Part shown: positions 27,329-35,976 of the stretch, one piece after another
Numbering within the stretch: position 1 is the stretch's first letter
Layout of the letters: each line of letters starts with the position of its first letter
Assembly: GCA_002245855.1 (NCBI GenBank)
Contig: NOUX01000009.1
Location: 124,001-188,000 of the forward strand
Direction: 5' to 3'
Source: Sphingobacterium cellulitidis
Lineage (GTDB): Bacteria > Bacteroidota > Bacteroidia > Sphingobacteriales > Sphingobacteriaceae
DNA: 64,000 nt
Notes under the pieces: generated by a model
The model's input: the letters and a program-made list of their open reading frames with translations, nothing else
Told to the model about the DNA's origin: nothing
Database searches by the model: none
Position numbers and translations under genes: made by a program

Positions 27329-28657
27329 ATGGCGAATAAACTTATTCGTAATAGGATAACGATTTTTATAGCCTGCCATAACCCGGAACTGGTAACGGGC
27401 GGCAGGCACTTCCTAATTCTAATTTGTTTCATGTTGTTTGGTGTCGGCATAGCCCGTCCGCAGTCCCGAGAAGTCGGGACTGCAAACAACCAAAACATCA
27501 CCGCTTTAAACATCGGCGACCAAATCCCTGATGCTCTTTGGAACACACCTTTGCAGGTGGTGAACCACCCGCAGGACAAAAAAAACATCACCCTTGCCGA
27601 TTACAAAGGCAAGCTGATAATATTGGATTTTTGGAGTACGTGGTGCGGTACTTGTGTAGCTGCATTGCCAAGACTTCACGAACTGGAAAAGGAGTTTAAA
27701 GACGATGTTATCATTTTACCGATGGCAGACCAGAAAGCCAACGAAATAAAAGCATTCTTAAAGAAGAATCGAGTACTTTCCCGATTAAACTTGTTTTCAG
27801 TTACCGATGACAATACATATAAATTCCATTTCCCTTACACCATGTTGCCGCATGAGGTATGGATTAGCAAATCCGGCGAAGTACAAGCTATTACACACTC
27901 ATCTGATGTAACAAAGGAAAATATTACTTCGGCATTGAAAGGCAATGCAAATAGCATTGCACAGAAAAAGGACAACCTTACCTATGATGACACACGTCCA
28001 TTACTGCTTAATAATAATGGTGCTGACGGGGATTTTTTTGTTAGCAGAAGTATTATTACGTTAGCCATAGAAGGCATTCCTCGTTCAAATGCTCTACCAA
28101 AAGTGAACGAAAAAGAGAGCACCTTTCGGGTACTATCTACCAATGCTGACATCCGCCGTATGTACGAACTTGCATTTAGAGAATTGCTAACAATGCCACC
28201 TAACCGGACAAAGCTGGAGTTGAAGGAACCATTTTCTGTTTCGGAGAAAAGGTTTTTACAGGATAAGTATTGCTACGAATGGATTGCCCCATTGTCAGTA
28301 TTGAAGCACTTTCCCCAAAAAGTACAGGCTGACCTCAATTATCACTTTGGCATAAATGGGCGTATGGAAAAACGTAATACAAAATGCTATACCATTAAGA
28401 TTATAGGGAAAACGACAATAATCCCCAATAAACCCGAAGACGGCTTACAATACCTTTCGGCTTGGGTAAACAAGACCAATAAAGATATACAGCATATTCC
28501 TGTTGTAAATGATTTTACTGACCAAAAAATAGCCATCCCAAAAATAGCACATGCTATTGAGGATGTGGAAGCTGTTAACAGGCAACTTAAACCATTCGGT
28601 ATTGCCATCGTGGAAGATGAAAGAGTGCTGGATTTTTTTGTCATTTCTGAACTATAA
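27329..28657 (+). CDS. TlpA-like thioredoxin protein with C-terminal DUF3738-like region
   Basis: 442 residues. An N-terminal hydrophobic segment (about 27-42) would export it. A TlpA-type thioredoxin domain (about 60-205) has the redox site WCGTC in LDFWSTWCGTCVAAL. The C-terminal 170 residues resemble DUF3738 (motif VVNDFTDQ, then QLKPFGIAIVEDERVLDFFVI). It should act on disulfides in the periplasm. The start is uncertain: the ATG at 27329 gives a long pre-signal stretch coded by two palindromes; an ATG at 27431 is inside the hydrophobic segment. Immediately upstream of a SusC/SusD pair, which starts 14 bp after its stop. Confidence 0.8.
   Translation: MANKLIRNRITIFIACHNPELVTGGRHFLILICFMLFGVGIARPQSREVGTANNQNITALNIGDQIPDALWNTPLQVVNHPQDKKNITLADYKGKLIILDFWSTWCGTCVAALPRLHELEKEFKDDVIILPMADQKANEIKAFLKKNRVLSRLNLFSVTDDNTYKFHFPYTMLPHEVWISKSGEVQAITHSSDVTKENITSALKGNANSIAQKKDNLTYDDTRPLLLNNNGADGDFFVSRSIITLAIEGIPRSNALPKVNEKESTFRVLSTNADIRRMYELAFRELLTMPPNRTKLELKEPFSVSEKRFLQDKYCYEWIAPLSVLKHFPQKVQADLNYHFGINGRMEKRNTKCYTIKIIGKTTIIPNKPEDGLQYLSAWVNKTNKDIQHIPVVNDFTDQKIAIPKIAHAIEDVEAVNRQLKPFGIAIVEDERVLDFFVISEL
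27371..27407. repeat. Palindrome within N-terminal coding region
   Basis: GCCTGCC / GGCAGGC outer stem with an inner CCCG / CGGG stem. In frame with the TlpA-like gene if the start at 27329 is right. Confidence 0.6.
27460..27483. repeat. Perfect 10-bp palindrome with tetraloop
   Basis: GCAGTCCCGA-GAAG-TCGGGACTGC. It encodes residues directly behind the hydrophobic signal segment (RPQSREVGTA). Much higher GC than surroundings. Confidence 0.7.
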
Positions 28658-28670
28658 ACCAAACTACTCA

Positions 28671-31600
28671 ATGAAACGAACAATTACTTTTTTACTCATA
28701 CTTTTTTCAGTTACCAATACCATTGCCCAAAACATATCCAACATTCGGGGTAAGGTAGTCAATAATGAAAATGGTCAGCCCGTAGCAGGTGCTACGGTCA
28801 AATTGTTGAACCGCAGTCAGAATAACACCGTACAAACTGATGAAGACGGAAATTTTGAATTTACAAATAAAGCATTCCCTTTAGCAGTTAGTGTTAGTTA
28901 CATTGGATTAGCAGATACGACATTTGTCCTTTCTGCTGCTCCACAAAACCCATTGACGGTGCACCTAAATCCGGCAAGCAATACTTTAAGCGAAGTAGTG
29001 GTATCCACGGGTATTCAAAAAATACCCAAAGAAAGAGCCACAGGGTCATTTGACCATATCGACAACGAATTGTTTAATCGTCAAATCTCTACCGATGTAT
29101 TGAGCAGGTTGGACGGTATTGCCAGTTCAGCAATGTTTGATAACAGACCCGGTGTAGGCAGTAACAATTTGAGCATACGAGGTCTAAGCACTATTTTTTC
29201 CAATACGAAACCATTAATCATACTGAATAATTTTCCCTACGAGGGCAATATAAATGATATTAACCCGAACGATGTGGAAGATATTACCATTCTAAAGGAT
29301 GCAACCGCAGCCTCTATATGGGGCGTAAGAGCCGGAAACGGTGTAATCGTTATAACGACCAAGAAAGCCAAACGGAACCAGCCGCCTGCCATATCGTTTA
29401 ACAGCAATATGACTCTTATTCAAAAGCCGGATATGATGCAACTGCCTTATATGTCTTCTGCGGATTATATAGGTGTCGAAAAAATGCTTTTTGACAATAA
29501 CTTTTACGATGCCAATGAGCAGTTAGGCTACGTGCCATTATCCCCCGCAGTGGAATTAATGTATAAAAATAAACACGGGTTACTAACCGATGCCGCATTG
29601 CAACAAGGGCTGAACGAATTAGCGCAATACGATATACGTCGGGAATTGAATAAATACGTTTACAGGAAAGGGCTAAACCAGCAATATTCCCTAAACGTGA
29701 GTGGGCAGAGCGAAAATGTAAGCTATTATCTTTCTGGTGGCTATGATGACAATACCAGCACCACCGATGGAGGTTATAAACGGTATAATCTACGTTCTGA
29801 CAATACGTTTCGACTTTCCAAAAAATTGAGTTTGGATGCCGCCTTGTTTTTTACCCATACCTTCACAAACGCAGGAAGACCTACCAATTTTTCTTCGTTA
29901 CCTTATGCCCGTATTGCGGACGAAAATGGAAACGCTTTACCAATAGACCGATATTATCGGTCAAACTATATTCAGGAAACAAAACAAAATGGATTATTAG
30001 ATTGGACGTATCGTCCATTGGACGAAATAAACCTCATCAACAATAAGCAGAAAACAAACAGCCTGATATTGAATACAGGGCTGAATTATGACATTGGCAA
30101 AGGGCTGATTGTAGAAATCAAATACCAATATGAAAACGCACAGGGAGCAGGAAAAGATATACGGAGCATGGCATCCTATTATACCCGTGATAGGATAAAT
30201 ACCTATACACAGGTTGGTACGGATGGAGCGTTATTCCGCCCAATACCTTTGGGCGATATCTTAAATGAATCAACAAACAGCTTCACGTCGCAATCTCTCC
30301 GTTTACAACTGAATTACTCCAAAACTTGGGATAAACACCAGCTAACAGGTCTTGCTGGAGCAGAGGCTCGTCAGGCAAACACCACTCTAACACAGTCTAC
30401 ACAATATGGTTATAATCCCCATATTTTGACGACTATCGCAGTTAATTACGATACTGATTATACTTTGTACAGTCCCACAGGTGGAATTGCAAAAATTCCA
30501 AATCCATATTTTACATCCGAAACTAACGATAGGTTTATATCCTTTTTTACCAATTGGGCTTATACGTTTGATAACCGCTATAATCTTAACATTAGTGCAA
30601 GACAAGATGGCTCAAATCTGTTTGGAGTAAGGAGCAATCAACGGTTTACCCCACTTTGGTCGGTTGGTGGTAGCTGGCATCTGACGAATGAACGGTTTAT
30701 CAATATTACATGGCTTGACCTGTTGAAGCTAAGGACGACTTTCGGTTATAGCGGTAACCTCAATCGCAATGTTTCGGCTCTGCCCACAATGCGTTATTAC
30801 AATGGTGGAAATTTAATAAATACGCCTTATGGTGTATTAGTTAATCCACCGAACGAAAATCTTCGTTGGGAAAAGAACGGGCAGTTCAATGTAGGGTTTG
30901 ACTTTGCTGTTTTAAAACAACGTTTAAGCGGTACATTTGAATACTATCACAAGAAAAATACCGTCCTTATTGGTTATATGCCTATCGACCAAACCACAGG
31001 TGCAATAGGTTCCTTAAGTAGCCGAGGGTTCACTTATCTTGGAAATTCGGCTTCCATGACCGGAAACGGAATAGATATACAATTGCATAGTGTCAATATC
31101 CGTAAAGCATTTGAATGGCGGACAGACTTGCTGTACAGTACCGTAAAAACTAAAATAACGGAATATCTTGCCGAGACAAGAGACCTCAATAATTATCTTA
31201 ATAGCGGATTGGTTATTTCGCCCATCATTGGAAAACCCGCCTATTCTATTTTTGCATTTCGATGGGCTGGTCTTGACCCCGAAACAGGCGACCCTATGGG
31301 CTACCTTCATGGCGAAGTAAGCAAAGATTATGCAGCCATCCGCAACGAAACCACACCAGAAGAACTGATTTATTATGGCTCCGCCACTCCTACACATTTC
31401 GGTGCTTTAAGAAATACGTTCTCATGGAAAGGGTTAAGTCTTTCATTCAATATCAGCTATAAATTAGGGTTCTATTTCAGGAGAAACAGCGTGTACTATA
31501 ACGCAATATTCAATGGCACAGGTTCGCATTCGGATTTTAGTCTAAGATGGCAAAAGCCGGGTGATGAAGTCACCACACAGATTCCGTCAATGGTCTATCC

Positions 31601-31865
31601 GAATAATAACAATCGGGATGGCTATTTTTATCCACGTGCCGAAGTGCTGATTTCAAAGGGAGACAATATACGCTTACAGGACATCAACCTTAGTTACCAA
31701 ATTAAATCATTGGAAAACAAATGGAAACTGAAAAGATTGGAGGTATTGATGTACGCTACCAATTTAGGGACGATATGGAAAGCGGATAAACATAACGTCG
31801 ACCCGGAATTTGGAGATTTATCACCACTAAGAACTTTTTCATTTGGTTTAAGAGCAGGCTTTTAA
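28671..31865 (+). CDS. SusC/RagA family TonB-linked outer membrane transporter
   Basis: 1064 residues. Signal peptide (ends NTIAQ), carboxypeptidase-like regulatory domain (GKVVNNENGQPVAGATVKLL), plug with LSIRGLSTI and IWGVRAGNGVIVITTKK, then the long TonB-dependent barrel ending in a C-terminal Phe (FSFGLRAGF). It forms the channel under the SusD lid and imports a large ligand across the outer membrane using TonB energy. The start at 28671 gives the signal peptide; the longer frame overlaps the previous gene. Ligand unknown: no glycoside hydrolase is nearby, and the neighbours are thiol-redox and small exported proteins, so a peptide ligand is conceivable. Confidence 0.93.
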   Translation: MKRTITFLLILFSVTNTIAQNISNIRGKVVNNENGQPVAGATVKLLNRSQNNTVQTDEDGNFEFTNKAFPLAVSVSYIGLADTTFVLSAAPQNPLTVHLNPASNTLSEVVVSTGIQKIPKERATGSFDHIDNELFNRQISTDVLSRLDGIASSAMFDNRPGVGSNNLSIRGLSTIFSNTKPLIILNNFPYEGNINDINPNDVEDITILKDATAASIWGVRAGNGVIVITTKKAKRNQPPAISFNSNMTLIQKPDMMQLPYMSSADYIGVEKMLFDNNFYDANEQLGYVPLSPAVELMYKNKHGLLTDAALQQGLNELAQYDIRRELNKYVYRKGLNQQYSLNVSGQSENVSYYLSGGYDDNTSTTDGGYKRYNLRSDNTFRLSKKLSLDAALFFTHTFTNAGRPTNFSSLPYARIADENGNALPIDRYYRSNYIQETKQNGLLDWTYRPLDEINLINNKQKTNSLILNTGLNYDIGKGLIVEIKYQYENAQGAGKDIRSMASYYTRDRINTYTQVGTDGALFRPIPLGDILNESTNSFTSQSLRLQLNYSKTWDKHQLTGLAGAEARQANTTLTQSTQYGYNPHILTTIAVNYDTDYTLYSPTGGIAKIPNPYFTSETNDRFISFFTNWAYTFDNRYNLNISARQDGSNLFGVRSNQRFTPLWSVGGSWHLTNERFINITWLDLLKLRTTFGYSGNLNRNVSALPTMRYYNGGNLINTPYGVLVNPPNENLRWEKNGQFNVGFDFAVLKQRLSGTFEYYHKKNTVLIGYMPIDQTTGAIGSLSSRGFTYLGNSASMTGNGIDIQLHSVNIRKAFEWRTDLLYSTVKTKITEYLAETRDLNNYLNSGLVISPIIGKPAYSIFAFRWAGLDPETGDPMGYLHGEVSKDYAAIRNETTPEELIYYGSATPTHFGALRNTFSWKGLSLSFNISYKLGFYFRRNSVYYNAIFNGTGSHSDFSLRWQKPGDEVTTQIPSMVYPNNNNRDGYFYPRAEVLISKGDNIRLQDINLSYQIKSLENKWKLKRLEVLMYATNLGTIWKADKHNVDPEFGDLSPLRTFSFGLRAGF

Positions 31866-31877
31866 AATTTAGAAACT

Positions 31878-33227
31878 ATGACACGATATATAATAATATT
31901 ACTGTTTACAATAATCACATTTTCAGGATGTGAAAAATATTTGGACGTTAAACCGGATAAATCGCTTGTCGTACCGACCACGGTTGCAGACCTTAGAGCA
32001 TTATTGTATAACACATCGAGAATGAATAGCTGGTATCCCTCAATTCAGGATGGTGCTACGGATAATCAATTTGTACAAACAGAAAATTTGAATAGATTCA
32101 CTTCATTAACAGCAAAAAACATCTATACATGGAATGATGATGTATTTAACGATGATGAAACCAACGAATGGTCGATGATGTATGCAGCAATCTACTCATG
32201 CAATTTGATTTTGGAGCAGTTGGAGAAAATTGAACCTGTTCCGGTAGAAAAAAACCAAATTGAGGGAGAGGCTTTGTTTTTCCGCTCCTTTGCATTTTAC
32301 AATGTTGCCCAGCTTTGGGCAAAACCTTATGAGAAAAATACGGCACAAACAGACTTAGGTATTCCACTAAGGTTAAAATCTGATATTGGTGAGAAATCTA
32401 TAAGGTCATCGGTTGAAGAAACTTATACTAAAATTACCAATGACTTGAACAGGGCTGTTATACTTTTATCCGTCAATAGCCCATATAAAACAACACCAAC
32501 GAAGCAGGCTGTCTATGGACTGTTAGCCCGCATATACTTATCAATGGAAGACTATGATAAAGCACTATCTTACGCAGACACTTGTTTAAGCTATTCAGAT
32601 GCTTTACTTGATTACAATACATTAACAATGGGGTCGGCAACCTCATTCCCGATACCTCGCTATAATGAAGAAATAATTTTTCATGCTAACGATTTTGGGC
32701 GTATGGTGATGAGCATTACCTATGGAAGAATTGATAGCAACCTATATAAGTCTTATGAATCGAACGATATTAGAAAAACAGCTTTCTTTAGAAACAGAGC
32801 GGGCTATTATTCCTTTAGGGGAAATTACGATGGCAATTCAGGAATGTGGTTTGCCGGAATTTCTACCAACGAAATCTATCTGATAAAAGCTGAATGTGAA
32901 GCAAGAGCAGGAAATATTACCACGGCTTTACAGACCGTAAACGAACTATTAAAAAATCGCTATAACAGCACATTTATTCCATTCAGTTCGGACAATGATG
33001 AAACTGTATTAAGGTTTATCTTGGATGAGCGAAGAAAGGAATTAATATGGCGGGGATTACGGTGGTCGGATTTAAGACGATTGAACAAGGACAGCCGTTT
33101 TTCAAAAACGATAACAAGAAATATTGATGGAAAGATTTATACATTAGAGCCAAACAGTCCAAAGTATGTCTTTCCCATACCCAATAGTGTGATACTTAAC
33201 AACGGTATGCAACAAAACGAGCGGTAA
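31878..33227 (+). CDS. SusD/RagB family outer membrane lipoprotein
   Basis: 449 residues with lipoprotein signal (ITFSGCEKYLDVKPDK, the usual SusD beginning), TPR-like helices (EALFFRSFAFYNVAQLWAKPY, ARIYLSMEDYDKALSYAD) and the closing block LDERRKELIWRGLRWSDLRRL typical for SusD/RagB. It forms the substrate-binding lid on the SusC barrel encoded 12 bp upstream. It is followed after 30 bp by the convergent small exported protein gene. Confidence 0.93.
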   Translation: MTRYIIILLFTIITFSGCEKYLDVKPDKSLVVPTTVADLRALLYNTSRMNSWYPSIQDGATDNQFVQTENLNRFTSLTAKNIYTWNDDVFNDDETNEWSMMYAAIYSCNLILEQLEKIEPVPVEKNQIEGEALFFRSFAFYNVAQLWAKPYEKNTAQTDLGIPLRLKSDIGEKSIRSSVEETYTKITNDLNRAVILLSVNSPYKTTPTKQAVYGLLARIYLSMEDYDKALSYADTCLSYSDALLDYNTLTMGSATSFPIPRYNEEIIFHANDFGRMVMSITYGRIDSNLYKSYESNDIRKTAFFRNRAGYYSFRGNYDGNSGMWFAGISTNEIYLIKAECEARAGNITTALQTVNELLKNRYNSTFIPFSSDNDETVLRFILDERRKELIWRGLRWSDLRRLNKDSRFSKTITRNIDGKIYTLEPNSPKYVFPIPNSVILNNGMQQNER

Positions 33228-33257
33228 CAAGGTTCAGCATAATACCGCTAATAATTA

Positions 33258-33572
33258 TTATTCTATCCTTGTATATATAGACGAAATAACTGTATTCATA
33301 TCAGGGTGTTCAGTATCTCCAATGAGTGGTTTTGCCTTAATAGCACACAATATATCATTTCCCGTTATACACGGAGGTGCTGTACTACCATTTTCATTAA
33401 CAAGTGCGAAATTTTCTGGGTTGGAGATGTTACCATCTCCCGTTTCATCTGTATAGGCAAACCATTTTTCTCCAGCAAGACTGGCGTTTTTCATTACCGA
33501 AAAGGACATTGTTACAGATGCAATGGTTACCGCTGCCAGTGCAAATAGGTTATTTTTTATTTTTTTCATCAT
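33258..33572 (-). CDS. Small exported two-cysteine protein A (DUF6520-like)
   Basis: 104 residues. N-terminal signal-type segment (NNLFALAAVTIASVTMSFS), mature part with AGEKWFAYTDETGDGN, and a two-Cys motif PPC-x7-C ending AIKAKP. It is a paralogue of the protein at 33707. It looks like the small Bacteroidota DUF6520 family, found next to MauE/DoxX genes. The two cysteines probably form a disulfide, a natural substrate for the neighbouring redox proteins. The second Met (33569) is equally likely as start. Function unknown. Confidence 0.7.
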   Translation of the reverse strand: MMKKIKNNLFALAAVTIASVTMSFSVMKNASLAGEKWFAYTDETGDGNISNPENFALVNENGSTAPPCITGNDILCAIKAKPLIGDTEHPDMNTVISSIYTRIE

Positions 33573-33648
33573 TTTAAAATTTTGAGGTTGAAGAAATGGT
33601 CTTTTCCTTTGGATGATTAAATCTAATTAACGAAAGTATTCTCTAAAT

Positions 33649-33684
33649 AGAGTGTGAACATGGGATAATCCTTGTTCACACTCT
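33649..33684. promoter_or_regulatory. Hairpin between the two small protein genes
   Basis: AGAGTGTGAACA / TGTTCACACTCT, perfect 12-bp stem with a 12-nt loop. No T tract on the minus strand, so it may stabilise or attenuate the transcript rather than end it. Confidence 0.5.
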
Positions 33685-33706
33685 TTCAAATTATTTACTG
33701 AAAAAG

Positions 33707-34021
33707 CTATTGCAGCTTTCTTTCTCTGTCGTCAATAACAGTACCTAAATTGGGATGTTCTTCACCACCAATCATCACAGGTTGAGCCTTAACCGCACAG
33801 ATTTCGTCACTTCCTTCAGGACACGTAGGCGGATTAGCGCCATCACTTGGCGTGAGTATATAATTTTCAGGATTGTTGGGATTTCCATCTCCGGTTTCAT
33901 CAGTGTACTCAAACCATTTTTCTCCTGCAAAACTGGCGTTTTTCATCACGGTAAACGACATGGTTACAGCTGCAATGGCTATTGCTACTACAGCAAATAG
34001 GTTCATTTTTAATTTTTTCAT
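33707..34021 (-). CDS. Small exported two-cysteine protein B (DUF6520-like)
   Basis: 104 residues, signal-type N-terminus (NLFAVVAIAIAAVTMSFT), then AGEKWFEYTDETGDGNPNNPENY and the motif PPTC-x7-C ending AVKAQP. The leader and first half of the mature part are nearly the same as in protein A; the tail differs. It begins 4 bp after the MauE/DoxX gene, so the two are co-translated. Two secreted paralogues with a conserved leader and variable tail suggest a processed product or a binding partner of the SusCD pair; unproven. Confidence 0.7.
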   Translation of the reverse strand: MKKLKMNLFAVVAIAIAAVTMSFTVMKNASFAGEKWFEYTDETGDGNPNNPENYILTPSDGANPPTCPEGSDEICAVKAQPVMIGGEEHPNLGTVIDDRERKLQ

Positions 34022-34025
34022 CGCT

Positions 34026-34553
34026 TTAAAATTTTGATGTTAAAAAATACTTTTTTATATGTCTTTTGGCAGACGCGCCCTCGGTAGCTTCGCCTCCGGC
34101 GTTGCTACCTCGTAATTTATGCCATAAGTAAAGCCCCAAAATGCTTAGGGAAAGGAAAAAGAGATTAAAGAAAAAATGCTGTGTCCAGTTCATACCACTT
34201 ATCACCGAACCACACCCGCATGGTAATTTTTCCCATGCACCCATAAGAGCCACAGCGATATATGCTGTAAAAGCGGTCATTAATACGGTAGATAGTATTA
34301 GACCTGCTTTGCGATACTTTTCCATTACCAATGCCAGCACTGTTATTAACTCCAATGCCGGGAGCGAGTATATTAGGATATATCCTATGCTATCTGAAAA
34401 AGGTTGGCGGAGAATGCCTCCTTTAAACGCTGTAAAGTCTGTTATTTTATCGATGCCTACGGGTATCCAAAGAAGCAGCAAAAGAATAATAACGACATTG
34501 AGTGTTATCCGTTTTCTTTTGATTTGGTTTTGATATGTAGCTGCTGTTTCCAT
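34026..34553 (-). CDS. MauE/DoxX family redox-associated membrane protein
   Basis: 175 residues with four hydrophobic helices (about 17-36, 57-77, 87-110, 127-147) and LPCGCGSVISGMNW in the loop before the last helix. The CGC pair is the likely redox site. The layout fits the MauE/DoxX family, which passes reducing power across the inner membrane to periplasmic thioredoxin-like proteins. It heads the minus-strand unit with the two small Cys proteins. The Lys/Arg-rich tail after residue 150 is untypical. Confidence 0.8.
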   Translation of the reverse strand: METAATYQNQIKRKRITLNVVIILLLLLWIPVGIDKITDFTAFKGGILRQPFSDSIGYILIYSLPALELITVLALVMEKYRKAGLILSTVLMTAFTAYIAVALMGAWEKLPCGCGSVISGMNWTQHFFFNLFFLSLSILGLYLWHKLRGSNAGGEATEGASAKRHIKKYFLTSKF

Positions 34554-34697
34554 TGTCTTTGTATCTTAATGATGGTTATCACCATCCTTTGATACAAAGT
34601 TCATCAAAGCCGTAAGCGTGTGAAAGACAAAATCGGTAAATATTGAGCAACTTTGTGTAAGAAATTTTCCGATTTTATCAATTTCGGGGAAATTCCG

Positions 34698-35642
34698 TTA
34701 CCTGCGTTTCAGGTATTGCTCTAAAGCAGTACGAAATGGACGTTCATTGGTGTAGCCAACTTCCATATATACGTCTTTTATAGCTTTCCCTTGTTTTTCG
34801 ATGAGGAACAAGGCGTGAGAAATGCGCAATTCGGTAATAAAATCCTGTACGCTTATGTGGTACTGGTGTTTGAAGATATTGAGCAAAGTACGTTCCGTAA
34901 CGAAAAAGTATTCTGAAAGGAATTTTATGGTAAGCGCATTATCACAATAATGTTCCTGGATATAGGCTTTGATTTTATAAGCAAGGTCGGCTTTTTGGTC
35001 TTCTAACATTGTGTCGTAATGCTCCAGAAGGTAGCTGATATACTTGCGGAGATTGCCATCCAATGCCCCGATATTGGTCTGTGAATAACTGTATATTTTA
35101 TACAGCCATCGGTGTATCTTCCTGTCCATCCTGCATTGGTACATGGTGTCGTAGGTGCGGTTATCGTGTTTAAAACGATGCAGGACGTTTTGGATATTAG
35201 GGTAGTTATGGTACATGCTTTCTATCCATTCAGGCAAAATACTTACCACGAGACAGATATGCATGCCTTTTTGGGCATAGGCGAAATACCTGCCCGAATC
35301 GTAATAGGACATGAGGAAGCTGTTAGGCTGCGTTTTTATAATCGGCTTACGGCTTTCAGTCATATACAACAATGTGCCTTTGAGCATAAAATAAAGGTAC
35401 AGTTGCCGCTCTTGAATGTCGAAAGGAATATAAACAGGGTTGCTTACATTAAGCTGCACTAAATCTATAAAAAAAGGACTGTTTTTAATTTGCTGGCTCA
35501 ATAGTTCATAATACGGCAGCGTAAAGCCCTGCCTTTGGACAGCGAAAGGTAATGGGTATTTGCTCCACTCCGGGAGGTCGTTGGGATTGGCTATCCACCT
35601 TTTAAATTCGCTTTCTATTTTTAGGATATAAGGTATTTCCAT
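34698..35642 (-). CDS. AraC family transcriptional regulator
   Basis: 314 residues. N-terminal sensing part of unknown type (about 1-205) and a C-terminal AraC HTH (about 215-314) with KFLSEYFFVTERTLLNIFKHQY and IKDVYMEVGYTNERPFRTALEQYLKRR. The HTH is complete. It is encoded directly upstream of the MauE unit in the same direction, 145 bp away, and probably controls that unit and the SusCD genes. No known inducer can be read from the N-terminal part. Confidence 0.85.
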   Translation of the reverse strand: MEIPYILKIESEFKRWIANPNDLPEWSKYPLPFAVQRQGFTLPYYELLSQQIKNSPFFIDLVQLNVSNPVYIPFDIQERQLYLYFMLKGTLLYMTESRKPIIKTQPNSFLMSYYDSGRYFAYAQKGMHICLVVSILPEWIESMYHNYPNIQNVLHRFKHDNRTYDTMYQCRMDRKIHRWLYKIYSYSQTNIGALDGNLRKYISYLLEHYDTMLEDQKADLAYKIKAYIQEHYCDNALTIKFLSEYFFVTERTLLNIFKHQYHISVQDFITELRISHALFLIEKQGKAIKDVYMEVGYTNERPFRTALEQYLKRR

Positions 35643-35976
35643 AGGCGGTAATTTATTCTCCTATCGGATGCCTTAATAAATTCCGCCCTCTTACTTCAAT
35701 TCCACTTTTACGGTAAGGGGTTCCTGTAATCAAACGGATGGAATTTGATATAGGCTATACAAATCTGAACCATTCAAATGAATAAAAAACCCAAGTTGGG
35801 TAGAACTTGGGTAAAATTTTTTTCAAACAATTGAAGCAAGTGGGAAAGAAAGTGTACCGGGGCGTGCCACCGTCTGCATTTAACCACCGCACAGAGGACG
35901 ACCCAAAAATGCAACCGGGTCGGGCTATCCGCTATATCTTTTGCGGATCTTAAAGGACCACAAAAGGATGTCGCTG
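35643..35976. other. Intergenic region between AraC and ORF6N genes
   Basis: 334 bp without a gene. It holds the ORF6N terminator (35781-35812) and a GC-rich stretch (35843-35975) with a small stem ATCCGC / GCGGAT at 35927-35948 and a CCGGGTCGGGC run. No frame is convincing. The GC-rich part looks more constrained than normal spacer and could be an RNA or a transfer-related site. Confidence 0.4.
35781..35812 (-). terminator. Terminator of the topB-ORF6N unit
   Basis: ACCCAAGTT / AACTTGGGT stem, 6-nt loop, with a T tract on the minus strand (and another on the plus strand), about 165 bp beyond the ORF6N stop. Confidence 0.7.
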
